DNA of 64,000 bases from Kitasatospora purpeofusca (GTDB lineage: Bacteria; Actinomycetota; Actinomycetes; Streptomycetales; Streptomycetaceae): contig NZ_JODS01000021.1 in NCBI RefSeq assembly GCF_000718025.1, positions 70,202 to 134,201 of the forward strand, in the 5' to 3' direction. The notes beneath the pieces were generated by a model. It saw only the letters and a program-made list of their open reading frames with translations, made no database searches and was not told the origin of the DNA. Below are positions 28,701-36,563 of this stretch, piece by piece. Each line of letters starts with the position of its first letter. Position 1 is the first letter of the stretch. The position numbers and the translations under genes were made by a program.

Positions 28701-30428
28701 GGTGGCAAGCTGGACCCGTCCGGGCTTCCTCCGCTGACCCGCGCCGCGACGGACCGGGACCGCACCCCGGCGCCGGTCGCCGCCCCCGGGACAGGGGGTG
28801 ACCTCCAGCAGGTCTGGGCCGAGGTGCTGGGTGTGCCCGATGTCGCTCCCGACGACAACTTCTTCGCCCTCGGCGGCGACTCCATCCTCGCCATTCGGGT
28901 GGTGTCGGCGGCCCGGGAGCTCGGACTGGACATCGCGGTGGTCGACCTGTTCCGCCACCAGACCCTCGCGGCCCTGGTCGAGCACACCACGCCGGCCGAG
29001 CGGGCCCGGGGCAACAGGGCGACGACCGTGACCCGGTCCAGCCCGGAGATGCTGGTGTCCGCGCTTGACCTCTCGGAGGCCGAGGCGGTCCGGCTGCTGG
29101 CCCGGTTCGTCGACGCGGAGGAGGTCCAGCCTGCCGGGCCTCTGCAGGAATGGGGCCTCGATCGTCTGCGAGCGGCACCCCGGCCCGGCTTGTTCCGGGT
29201 CCACGAGGCCTTCGACCTGACGGGTACGGACGCGGACGCGGACGCTCTGGTGCTGGCCTGGCAGGCGGTGGCCGAGCACCACCCGGCCCTCCGGACATCC
29301 CTGCACCGCGACGGCGACACCGCGTTGCAGGTCGTCCATCGCAACGTGCGGGTTCCGGTCGAACGGCACGACCTGCGGGAACTCGACACCACAGCAGTCC
29401 AGGCCCGCCTGGGTGAACTGCTGACCCGGATCAAGCGTGAGCCAGTCGCCCCTGAGGACCCGTGCCAGGTGCGGCTCCACGTCCTCGACCTCGGCCCGGG
29501 ATCGGCCTGTCTGTTGTGGACCTTCTCATACCTTGTCGTCGACGGATGGTCGTTCCCGCACATCCTCGCAGACCTCTTCACGGTCCACGACGCGATCCGT
29601 GAGGGCCGCCCCTGGCAGCTTCCTGCGCGCCCGGCCGCCGGAGCCACCGACAGGGCTTTCCGCACCTCGGAGGCACAGGCCGAGGCGTTCTGGAAGAGCA
29701 GGGCCCGCGTCGAGAGCCGGGGCCTGGCGGCGCTGGCCTCGGCGGCGCCCGAACCCGACGGGTACGCGCACCAGCGCGTCTGGCTGGGCCTCGACGAGAC
29801 CACTGCTCTTGTCGAAGCCGGGCGGCGCGACGGGCTGACCCTGCACACCCTGGTGCTCGGGGCCTACGCGTTGTCGCTGGGCCGGATGCTGGAGAGCGAC
29901 TGTGTCGTCTTCGGCACCGTCCTCTCCGGACGGTCGGATCCAGCTCTCGACGATGTCGTGGGAAGCCTCGGCAGCAGGCTCCCCGTATGGGCCGACATTC
30001 CCGACGACATGTCGTGCCTGGACTGGCTTCGCCAACTGCAGTCCGAGCATGCGGAGGTGTCGGCCCATGGACACGTCTCCCTGATCGACCTGCACCGATG
30101 GGTCGGCACCGCGCCGGGATCGCTGTACGACACGGAGGTGATCGTGCAGAACTTCCCGTTCGGAGAGGGGCTTCAGGGCCGGCTCGCGGGATGGAACCCG
30201 ATGAGCAACGGGTCCCGGGGAGATTCTGCCGTCCGGCTGACCGTGTGGCCCGACCCCTCCATGCTGCTCAAGCTGAGCCATGACACCGCCGCGGTGTCGG
30301 ACCGCCGTGCGCTCGCGTTGCTGGAGTGCATGCGTACGGTGCTCGAGCGCATGTCTTCCGACCTCACCCTCCCGCTCGGCGACTATTCGACCGGGATTCC
30401 CACCATGCCCATGACCAAGGAAGGTTGA
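25773..30428 (+). CDS. Non-ribosomal peptide synthetase, C-A-PCP with a terminal degenerate C domain
   Basis: This 1551-residue NRPS is translationally coupled to the preceding one (ATGA overlap). Domains: condensation C2 (about 20-430; intact HHLVADG near 166), adenylation A3 (about 480-970; FTSGSTGTPKP near 635), carrier PCP3 (LGGDSILAI near 1032), and a terminal condensation-like domain (about 1115-1540). In the terminal domain the HHxxxDG motif reads SYLVVDG near 1252, so both histidines are lost while the aspartate and glycine remain. There is no thioesterase or reductase domain. The A3 pocket reads D-V-E-N-V-I-A-I-T-K, nearly the same as A1, so residues 1 and 3 of the product are probably the same or similar. 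How the chain is released is not evident. Confidence 0.92.
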   Translation: MTAADRPSADRPGSGPRSPARRLLTAAQRGLWAAEQMDRSVNDEAVFTASGAAGSAAFHINASLRLRGPLDSTALHTALNGLLERHPILRARVLDDGELRLEDRGPTTLALPLIDFSASPGTAEQAALARVNQEVRRPFVITQGPMLRSVLLRLAADDHVLCLVVHHLVADGLALATVYRDLGALYRHHARGEATALPEPVSWFDLGQSAPAGATQLERLAGPLREAPVSTELPFDRAYTDRPSTAGAALQLAVPDELWQALLSACARLRVSPYMILLATYAALLSRVTGSRDLVIGTPSAGRTTARERDVVGMFVTTWPLHVRIDGDPLVSELLSQVRDTGLGAMAATGLSFEDVIDHLRLPRTLGSTPLVQAVCSFEQLDNEPPAFGELTAERVSLPCTASKFELSLGVQASADGVLTDWEYRTDLFDEATVVAMAEAYLAGLRGVVAEQDRRLSQVEFAAAPSVLEGRRTAADGPVPAGTPVSQRIAAQAARTPDAVALISAERTMTYRELDQAARAMAARWLSAGARPEEPVVVAVSRGVHWAVAVLGAWYAGTAIVPVDTTLPRRRVRAMLDQLDVRRGVADTLAGGAELTELWGIDLAWITADGAADGGEDGRVTDRATVPGSLAYIMFTSGSTGTPKPVAVGHDALAHHAGLFAAGVDLTASDVSLQFAALSFDVAFEEVVPLWCVGGAVVLIGNNAVTPADLETVVAEHGVTLLNLPSSYWAEWVRDLRRTPRQLPASLRTVVIGSEAGYRADLDAWLRLTGVEVLNAYGQTETTITSMTWSSRAVSGKDAGGEVLPIGAPMLDTRLYVLDAESKPVEAGLVGELYLAGPSVSRGYHNRPRETADRFLPDPFSPVPGQRMYRTGDRGRIGPDGQLRFLGRVDDVVKVRGQRVGLREVEALIRSHPGVADTVARANRTAGSTEIVAYIEPAAGPRALTSAEVRAHLVELVPGYMVPAHLVIVPKLPRTPGGKLDPSGLPPLTRAATDRDRTPAPVAAPGTGGDLQQVWAEVLGVPDVAPDDNFFALGGDSILAIRVVSAARELGLDIAVVDLFRHQTLAALVEHTTPAERARGNRATTVTRSSPEMLVSALDLSEAEAVRLLARFVDAEEVQPAGPLQEWGLDRLRAAPRPGLFRVHEAFDLTGTDADADALVLAWQAVAEHHPALRTSLHRDGDTALQVVHRNVRVPVERHDLRELDTTAVQARLGELLTRIKREPVAPEDPCQVRLHVLDLGPGSACLLWTFSYLVVDGWSFPHILADLFTVHDAIREGRPWQLPARPAAGATDRAFRTSEAQAEAFWKSRARVESRGLAALASAAPEPDGYAHQRVWLGLDETTALVEAGRRDGLTLHTLVLGAYALSLGRMLESDCVVFGTVLSGRSDPALDDVVGSLGSRLPVWADIPDDMSCLDWLRQLQSEHAEVSAHGHVSLIDLHRWVGTAPGSLYDTEVIVQNFPFGEGLQGRLAGWNPMSNGSRGDSAVRLTVWPDPSMLLKLSHDTAAVSDRRALALLECMRTVLERMSSDLTLPLGDYSTGIPTMPMTKEG

Positions 30429-30433
30429 CCGAT

Positions 30434-30628
30434 ATGAGCGCGAACTACACGGTGGTGTACAACACTGAGGAGCAGTACTCCGTTTGGCGCGCCGACACAC
30501 GGCCGCCCGCCGGATGGTCCACCACGGGGTTCACCGGAACCCGCGAGGAGTGCCTGGACCAGATCGAGGCCGAATGGACCGACATGCGGCCGCGATCGCT
30601 GCGCGAACACCTGGCGGCGGCCCAGTAG
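30434..30628 (+). CDS. MbtH-like protein
   Basis: This 64-residue protein carries the family signature: NTEEQYSVWR, then PPAGWSTTGFTGTREECL and the terminal WTDMRPRSLREHL. MbtH proteins bind NRPS adenylation domains and are needed for folding or activity of many of them. It starts 5 bp after the second NRPS gene stop, so it is in the same operon and most likely serves A1-A3. Length and motifs are fully typical. Confidence 0.95.
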   Translation: MSANYTVVYNTEEQYSVWRADTRPPAGWSTTGFTGTREECLDQIEAEWTDMRPRSLREHLAAAQ

Positions 30629-30665
30629 CAGGTCCGTCGCGACCACCGACCAGGAACGAGGGAAT

Positions 30666-31952
30666 GTGACAGTCGACTCCGAAGCCACTCCGGCAACAGC
30701 TGCCGCCCGACCGACCAGCGTATGGCGGCAGCGCAACTTCCAGGCCTTGTGGGCGGCTCACACAGTCAGTCAGTTCGGCACCCAGATCACGTTCTTCGTC
30801 ATCCCCGTGCTGGCACTGACGACCCTTTCGGCGTCCACCGGTCAACTCGGCCTCATATCGGCGTTCGAGACGTTACCGTTCCTCCTGGTCGGCCTCCCCG
30901 CCGGCGCACTGCTCGACCGGTGGGACCGCAGGCGTGTGATGGTCACGGCCGACATCGGCCGGGCCGTGGCCATCGCACTGCTGCCGATCGGCCACCTGAC
31001 GGGGCTGTTGAGCGTGCCCGTACTCTGCGGGGTCGGATTCGCCATCGGCCTGTGCACGGTGTTCTTCGACATCGCGGACCAGGCGTTCCTGCCGACCGTC
31101 GTCTCCCGGGAACAGACCCCGGACGGCAACAGCAGACTGGAGTTCTCCCGCTCGGCAGCGGAACTGGCCGGGCCCAGCCTCGGCGGACTCCTGCTGCAGG
31201 CGATCACCGCGCCACTGATCCTTGTGACCAACTCGGTCAGCTACCTGGTGTCCGCGCTGTTCCTGGGCTTCATCCGGCTGCCGCGGGTCGAAGTGCCCCC
31301 GCCCCGGGAGAAAACCAGGATGCGCACACAGATCGCCGAGGGACTCAGGTTCGTCTTCCGTCACCGGACCCTGCGGTCCCTGGCGCTCGCGACCGGCATC
31401 AGCAACCTCGTGGGCCTGAGCGGCGCACTGGGAGCGGTGCTGACCGCGTACGCGCTTCGCGACCTCGAACTCTCCCCAGGAGAACTCGGGCTCGCGCTGA
31501 CTGTGGGCAACTGCGGCGCCCTGCTGGGTGCCACGCTCACTGGTCGGCTCATCAGGCGCATGGGTCTCGGCCGGGTTCTGATCGTCGCCAAGTCCATGTC
31601 GGGAATCGCCGTGATCATTCTGGCGACGGCCGCGCCCGCCCGGGCGGTTCCCACCCTGATCGTCACCACCGGCGTTATGGCGTGCGGCATCACCGTCTAC
31701 AACATCGGACAGGTCAGTCTGCGCCAGGCCATCACCCCCACCGGAATGCAGGCCCGGATGAATGCCTCCATCCGGTTCGCCATCTGGGGCACCCTTCCCA
31801 TCGGGGCACTGGCAGGCGGCTACCTCGGGTCGGTCATCGGCACACGGCCCACCTTGTGGCTGATCGCAGGGATCGGCCTGCTCTCGTGCCTGCCGCTGAT
31901 GTTCACCAAGGACGTGCGGGCGTTGCGTACCTTTCCGTCGCAGCTGCCGTAA
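30666..31952 (+). CDS. MFS exporter, probably of the NRPS product
   Basis: This 428-residue membrane protein has about 12 hydrophobic segments. The first loop motif is GALLDRWDRRRVMV, the typical GxxxDRxxRR of major-facilitator transporters, repeated weakly after helix 8 (GRLIRRMGLGRVL). It resembles EntS-type siderophore and peptide exporters in length and layout. The GTG at 30666 follows GAGGGAAT. Its position between MbtH and the thioesterase makes export of the cluster's peptide, and self-resistance, its likely job. Confidence 0.85.
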   Translation: MTVDSEATPATAAARPTSVWRQRNFQALWAAHTVSQFGTQITFFVIPVLALTTLSASTGQLGLISAFETLPFLLVGLPAGALLDRWDRRRVMVTADIGRAVAIALLPIGHLTGLLSVPVLCGVGFAIGLCTVFFDIADQAFLPTVVSREQTPDGNSRLEFSRSAAELAGPSLGGLLLQAITAPLILVTNSVSYLVSALFLGFIRLPRVEVPPPREKTRMRTQIAEGLRFVFRHRTLRSLALATGISNLVGLSGALGAVLTAYALRDLELSPGELGLALTVGNCGALLGATLTGRLIRRMGLGRVLIVAKSMSGIAVIILATAAPARAVPTLIVTTGVMACGITVYNIGQVSLRQAITPTGMQARMNASIRFAIWGTLPIGALAGGYLGSVIGTRPTLWLIAGIGLLSCLPLMFTKDVRALRTFPSQLP

Positions 31953-32029
31953 CGAGGGACGGTATCCATTCTCCGGACAAGCCGCACAGTTCTCGTTCGT
32001 AAAGCAGAAGAAATTGACCTGGGGGAGAA

Positions 32030-32113
32030 ATGAAACGCTATGCGATTTTCGAAGTGGTCCGGAGTACCCGGGTTTCCGCCCGTGTCGGACGGTGCGACCG
32101 GGTGATCGCCTGA
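32030..32113 (+). CDS. 27-residue mini-ORF coupled to the thioesterase gene
   Basis: An ATG at 32030 follows a strong ribosome site, GGGGGAGAA. It encodes 27 residues, basic, beginning MKRYAIFEVV. Its TGA overlaps the thioesterase ATG (TGATG at 32111-32115). The thioesterase start itself has only a weak ribosome site, so this peptide probably drives its translation. No family is recognised. It could be purely a leader or a functional small peptide; nothing in the sequence decides. Confidence 0.5.
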   Translation: MKRYAIFEVVRSTRVSARVGRCDRVIA

Positions 32114-32862
32114 TGGCGGAGCGCGGCGCGATCGTCTCCGGTGCCTTCCGCACTCAGGTATCGCGTCCTGGAGCAGACACGGTGCTGTTCTGCTTTCCGC
32201 ACGCCGGCGGCGCGGCCAGCTTCTTCGGCCCCTGGGCGGAAGAAGCGCCTGCTCATGTCGAGGTGCACGCCGCCCAGTATCCGGGGCGCGAGGACCGCTT
32301 CGGTGCGCCGCCGGTTGCCGGGATCGGTCAACTGGCAGACATCCTGGCCGACGAGGTGGGCCAGGTCCGGGGGCGCCGGGTGATCCTCTTCGGGCACAGT
32401 ATGGGAGCCCTCGTAGCCTACGAGGTGGCCCGCCGGCTGGAGGCTGTCGATGCTCCGGTAAGCCGACTGGTGGTCTCCGCGATGGGAGCACCCCACAGGG
32501 TTGCGGGAACCTTCGCCCGTCTCGACGGCCTGCCGTCCGCGATGGCGGAGCTCCGCAGGCTGGGTGGAACCGACAACGCGATCCTGGGTGCTCCGGGATT
32601 CCTGGAGTTCCTGGCCCCCACGTTCAAGGCCGACTCCGACCTGGTGGCCGAGTACCGCCACGCGCACGACGGAAGGCTCGACTCGACTCCCGTGGATGTG
32701 TACCTCGGCGAGTTCGACCCGGGCCTGCGGCGTTCTGAGATCGAGTACTGGGCCGAGCTCGCGACCAGCGTGAAGATCACAATATTCACCGGAGACCACT
32801 TCTACCTCACACCGCAGCGCGCCGAGGTCATCGCATCGGCCCTCCGCCCTGCGGTCGTCTGA
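32113..32862 (+). CDS. Type II thioesterase
   Basis: This 249-residue alpha/beta hydrolase is of the TEII/GrsT family. It has FCFPHAGGAASFFGPW at the N-terminus, the serine nucleophile in GHSMG near residue 96, an aspartate near VYLGEFD, and the histidine in GDHFYL. Such free-standing enzymes remove wrongly loaded groups from carrier domains. Because the synthetases lack an internal TE, it could also help release the product, but that is inference. The ATG at 32113 overlaps the stop of the 27-residue ORF. It is the last gene of the cluster. Confidence 0.88.
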   Translation: MAERGAIVSGAFRTQVSRPGADTVLFCFPHAGGAASFFGPWAEEAPAHVEVHAAQYPGREDRFGAPPVAGIGQLADILADEVGQVRGRRVILFGHSMGALVAYEVARRLEAVDAPVSRLVVSAMGAPHRVAGTFARLDGLPSAMAELRRLGGTDNAILGAPGFLEFLAPTFKADSDLVAEYRHAHDGRLDSTPVDVYLGEFDPGLRRSEIEYWAELATSVKITIFTGDHFYLTPQRAEVIASALRPAVV

Positions 32863-33018
32863 CAGGCGGGACCCAGTCGGGCGGCGCCACTGGTCCTCCG
32901 GTGGTGCCGCCTCGTCGGATGCCCCGGCCGGAAGGCCATCGGTGCGGCGGGCATGTTGCCCTGGCCCAGCCACTCGCCTGCTCCACAGTGCTACGGAACC
33001 GTGTGAGGTGATTGTTCT

Positions 33019-34035
33019 TTACTGCCGTGGCTTTCCCAGAAACTGGCTGACGCCGCCGGGCAGTTGACCGTTGGGGCGCCGGGTGCGCAATGGGCCGCGG
33101 CGACGGTGGCGGCGCGGCCGACGGAGAGAATCCAGGCTGGCGAGGTGTTGTGGGCCGGTACACATACGCGTGCCGCAAACTGAGAGCTTCGCGGTCAAGG
33201 GGTTCGTCTGGGCTTGGTCGAGTGCTCGGGCGAGGGCGTTGACGGCCTGGTCGGCGGAGCCTTTGAGGAGGTGGCCGTAGAGGTTGATGGTGGTCGCGAT
33301 GGTGGCGTGGCGCAGGGTCTTGGAGACGATGGCGATGGAGATGCCTTCGGCGATCATGATGCTGGCCGTGGTGTGGCGCAGGTCGTGCAGGCCGATCCGG
33401 GCTGGTCGGCGTACTGCTCGGAGTTGTGCCGCAGGAACGCCGCAGCCTGCGCCGGTGTCCAGCAGGTGCGTTCCTCGGCGTGGGGCTTGGGCGGCACGCA
33501 GTGCTCGGCCGGGTTGAACTTCAGCCGCCAGGAGCGCACCGCGTGGTTCAGCGCGTTGCGCAGCGTCGAGACGACCCGGTACAGCGTGACCCCGGCCCCG
33601 CCCGGCCTTCCGTTGCGCGGCCGTCCAAGCCTCGATCTGCTTCGGCCGCAGGTCCAGCAGCCGGCAGCGCCCGAACGCCGGGATCAGGTCCCTCTCCACG
33701 TAGGCCTTGTAGCCGGCGTAGGTGTTGACGGTGAGCTCCTCCTTCCGCGCGGCCAGCCACTCCCACAGGTAGTCCGCCACGGTGGTACGGCGCTCCTCGT
33801 ACGCCCCGCTCAGCTCACCCTCCAGCACCGCCGCCAGCTCCTGCGCGGCCTCGGCCTCGGTCGCGAACCCGCCACGGCGCCGGGTACGACGCCTGCCGTC
33901 CTGCGGCGCCAGATCGACGCAGGACGTCCACGACCCGTGCCCCGCCTCCTCCAACAACCGCACACACCAAGCACCCAACTGCCGCCCGCCCCCGTCCCGG
34001 CACCCGCACCGCCGATACACCCTGCTGGGGGTCAA
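33019..34035 (-). pseudogene. Tyrosine integrase, frameshifted and internally deleted
   Basis: The minus strand from a TTG at 34035 encodes an integrase N-terminus (VYRRCGC, then HGSWTSCVDLAP and the core-binding part to VERDLIPAFG). At about 33600 it changes frame. A middle piece (KPHAEERTCWTPAQAAAFL) lies in another frame and is followed, after loss of much of the catalytic domain, by RIGLHDLRHTTASIMIAEG and TINLYGHLL with the tyrosine. At least two frameshifts and one deletion make it inactive. The start codon lies inside the right att repeat, so the att site replaced or trimmed the original start. It resembles the split remnant at 8590-12187 more than the intact integrase. Confidence 0.8.
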
Positions 34036-34067
34036 GGGGTCGCAGGTTCAAATCCTGTCGTCCCGAC
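34025..34067 (+). repeat. 43-bp tRNA-Pro-derived attachment repeat, right copy
   Basis: This copy is identical to 12544-12586, and the bases after it restore a CCA end (GACCAG). The preceding bases belong to the integrase remnant, not to a tRNA 5' half, so this too is a partial tRNA. With the left copy it brackets 21.5 kb that include the intact integrase and the NRPS cluster. Confidence 0.85.
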
Positions 34068-34184
34068 CAGCGTTTATGCAGGTCGGGGGCCGTTCTCATC
34101 GAAATGATGGGGGCGGCCTTTTCCTTTGGTGGTCGCAAGGTGGTCGTGAACGGCCGGGCGAAGTGGCTGCGGCTGGGGTCGTGC

Positions 34185-34397
34185 GGCTGTCCGGCGTGCT
34201 CGGCGTCGAGGAGGTCGCGGGCGGGGCGCTTGGGGTCGAGTGGGGGTGAGTCGCAGGGCGACGTCGGTGTAGTCGGCGAAGGTCTCCTCGAGGTCGTCGA
34301 GCTGTTCGCGCAGGGCGTGGGGTCGGGGCGCAGGCGGTCGGTGATGTGCATGGCGTGGTGGACGAGGCCGATGACTGTGGCGTACGGGGTGGCGCCA
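34185..34397 (-). pseudogene. Degraded copy of the 14192-14914 gene
   Basis: The minus strand here reads, across several frames, GATPYATVIGLVHHAMH, LREQLDDLEETFADYTD and LRLTPLDPKRPARDLL. These match in order GATPYDVVTGLVRHAMH, LREQLENLEDALTEYTD and the LRLTPLDPRRPARDLL part of the gene at 14192-14914. It is frameshifted and lacks the N-terminal half. Its place just after the right att copy mirrors the layout after the left copy. Confidence 0.65.
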
Positions 34398-34579
34398 AGT
34401 GGCGGTCGTGGATCCGCGCGGCGGGTACGGAGACGGGGCGGGGGAGGCGAGGGACGTCGTAAGGCGGCCCTTCCGCGGCTCGCGCCGGGCAGCGCCGTGC
34501 GCCGCCCGAGCGGCAAGGCCCGGCGGCGCACGGCGTTGAAACTGTCGGGCCCGGAAGCGGGTGGTTCGGAACGGGCGGC

Positions 34580-36490
34580 TCAGAGGAAGCAGGGGTCGTC
34601 GAGCGCGGGGCCGCCAGCCTGCCCGGGCACCCACTGGCCGCGGGTCGCGCGCCAGGCGCGCTGCTCGTCGGAGTCGGCCGCCGCCTCGGCCAGCCGCTCG
34701 GCCTGCCGGACACCGGACAGGCTCGGCGCCGGGGTGGCCTGGTAGCCGCCGAAGCGGGCCACCGGGCTCCACAGCGGGACCACGGCCGGCAACTCCGGGG
34801 CGAGGCCTTCGTGTTCCTGGGCGCCGTACACGATGCGGCCGCCGACCACGGTGAGCACCGACTCGATGTGCGGGATGTCCGCCTCGGGGACGGTGAGGTA
34901 GTCCGCGCTGAGCACCGTGAGGTCGGCGTAACAGCCCACCCGGAGACGGCCCTTGACCTCCTCCTCGCCGGTGAGTCGGGCGCCGCCGAGGGTGTACAGC
35001 TCCAGCGCCTCCTCGCGGCTCAGCCGGCCCTCGGCCGGGCGGAGCGTACGTCCGCTGACGGCCCGTCCGGAGACCAGCCAGTGCAGGGCCACCCACGGGT
35101 TGTAGGAGGAGACCCGGGTGGCGTCGGTGCCGGCGGCCACCGTCAGGCCGCGCTCCAGCATCGCCCGCACCGGCGGGGCGTCGGCGGCCGCGGCCGCGCC
35201 GTAGCGTCGGACGAACGCCTCGCCCTGGAAGGACATCCGGTTCTGCACCGAGACGGCGCCGCCGAGCGCCGCGATCCGGTCCAGGCTCGCGGTGGAGACC
35301 GTCTCGGCGTGGTCGAAGAGCCAGCGGTTCCCACCGGGGAACAGGCCCTCGGCGGCCAGTCGCTCGAAGACCGCCAGGTCGCGGCGGATCGTCTCGTCGT
35401 AGCTCGCGTGCAGCCGGAAGCCCCAGTCGTGCTCCATCAGCAGGCGTACCGCTTGCTCGAACCCAGCCTCGTACGGGCCGAGCTCGGGGCGCGGTTCGGA
35501 GAAGTTCTCGAAGTCGGCGGCCGCCCAGGTGAGGTTCTCCCCGGCCCCGTTGAGCCGCAGCCATTCGTCCCCGTCGCCGGGGCGGACGGTCTCCACCCAG
35601 CGCCGCAGGTCGTCCAGCTCCTGCCCGGCGGTCTGCGGGAAGAGGTGGTAGGCGATCCGGAGTGTCAGCTGGCCCTTCTTCGCCAGCTCCGTGACGGTGC
35701 CGTAGTTCTCCGGGAAGCTCTGGAAGCCGCCCGCCGCGTCGATGGCGGAGGTGAGCCCGAAGCGGTTGAGCTCGCGCAGGAAGTGCCGGGTGGAGGTGGC
35801 CTTGTCGGCCTCGTCCAGGGTCGGTGCCTTGGCCAGGGTGGAGTACAGCAGCAGGGCGCCCGGGGCAGCCAGCAGCATGCCGGTCGGCTCACCGTCGTGT
35901 GCGCGCACGATCTGCCCGCCGACCGGGTCGGGGGTGTCCCGGGTGAAGCTCGCGGCCCGCAGTGCCGCCCGGTTGAGCAGCGCCGACTGGTACAGGTGCA
36001 GCACGAACACCGGGGTGTCGGGGGCGGCGGCGTTGAGTTCGGCGAGGGTGGGAAGCCGGCGCTCGGCGAACTGGTCGGCGGACCAGCCGCCCACCACCCG
36101 CACCCACTGGCCCGGAGGGGTGCGTTCGGCCTGGGCGCGCAGCATGGCCAGTGCCTGGCGCAGCGTCGGCACGCCGTCCCAGCGCAGCTCCATGACGTAG
36201 TTGAGGCCGCCCCGGATGACGTGCAGGTGCGAGTCGTTGAGGCCGGGGACGGCTCGCCGGCCGAGGGCGTCGACCACGCGGGTGCGTGGGCCGACCTGCG
36301 GCAGGACGTCGGCGTCGTCGCCGATGGCGGTGATCAGTCCGGCGCGGATCGCGACCGCGCTCGCCCGGGGGCGCAGGGGGTCGCCGGTGTAGACCTTGGC
36401 GTTGCGCACGACCAGGTCGGCGGTGTGGTCGGGGGAGGCGTCGGGGGCCGAGGGGCCGGGACGGATCCCGGCGACGGGCATGCTCGACAT
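34580..36490 (-). CDS. Amidohydrolase family protein
   Basis: This is a 636-residue metal-dependent hydrolase of the YtcJ-like amidohydrolase group (amidohydrolase 3). It has DLVVRNAKVYTGD at the N-terminus, the metal-binding DSHLH, a later histidine region (WLFDHAETV) and the aspartate in AAGTDATRVSSYNPW. Substrates of this group are poorly known. The ATG at 36490 has GCGAGA 3-8 nt upstream; ATG at 36481 is an alternative. The gene follows the chloroperoxidase-like hydrolase by 73 bp on the same strand and may be co-transcribed with it. Confidence 0.85.
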   Translation of the reverse strand: MSSMPVAGIRPGPSAPDASPDHTADLVVRNAKVYTGDPLRPRASAVAIRAGLITAIGDDADVLPQVGPRTRVVDALGRRAVPGLNDSHLHVIRGGLNYVMELRWDGVPTLRQALAMLRAQAERTPPGQWVRVVGGWSADQFAERRLPTLAELNAAAPDTPVFVLHLYQSALLNRAALRAASFTRDTPDPVGGQIVRAHDGEPTGMLLAAPGALLLYSTLAKAPTLDEADKATSTRHFLRELNRFGLTSAIDAAGGFQSFPENYGTVTELAKKGQLTLRIAYHLFPQTAGQELDDLRRWVETVRPGDGDEWLRLNGAGENLTWAAADFENFSEPRPELGPYEAGFEQAVRLLMEHDWGFRLHASYDETIRRDLAVFERLAAEGLFPGGNRWLFDHAETVSTASLDRIAALGGAVSVQNRMSFQGEAFVRRYGAAAAADAPPVRAMLERGLTVAAGTDATRVSSYNPWVALHWLVSGRAVSGRTLRPAEGRLSREEALELYTLGGARLTGEEEVKGRLRVGCYADLTVLSADYLTVPEADIPHIESVLTVVGGRIVYGAQEHEGLAPELPAVVPLWSPVARFGGYQATPAPSLSGVRQAERLAEAAADSDEQRAWRATRGQWVPGQAGGPALDDPCFL

Positions 36491-36563
36491 GCGATCTCGC
36501 TTTCGGGGAGCAGAGAAGAGGGGAGCGGAGGAAAAGGCGGAGGAGGGCGCGGGGAGCGGTCGA

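Noticed and set aside
26559..29480. 973-codon frame opposite NRPS 2 (and similar frames at 20803-23049 and 23521-25389)
   Set aside because: Antisense to intact NRPS motifs, no start signals, shadow composition.
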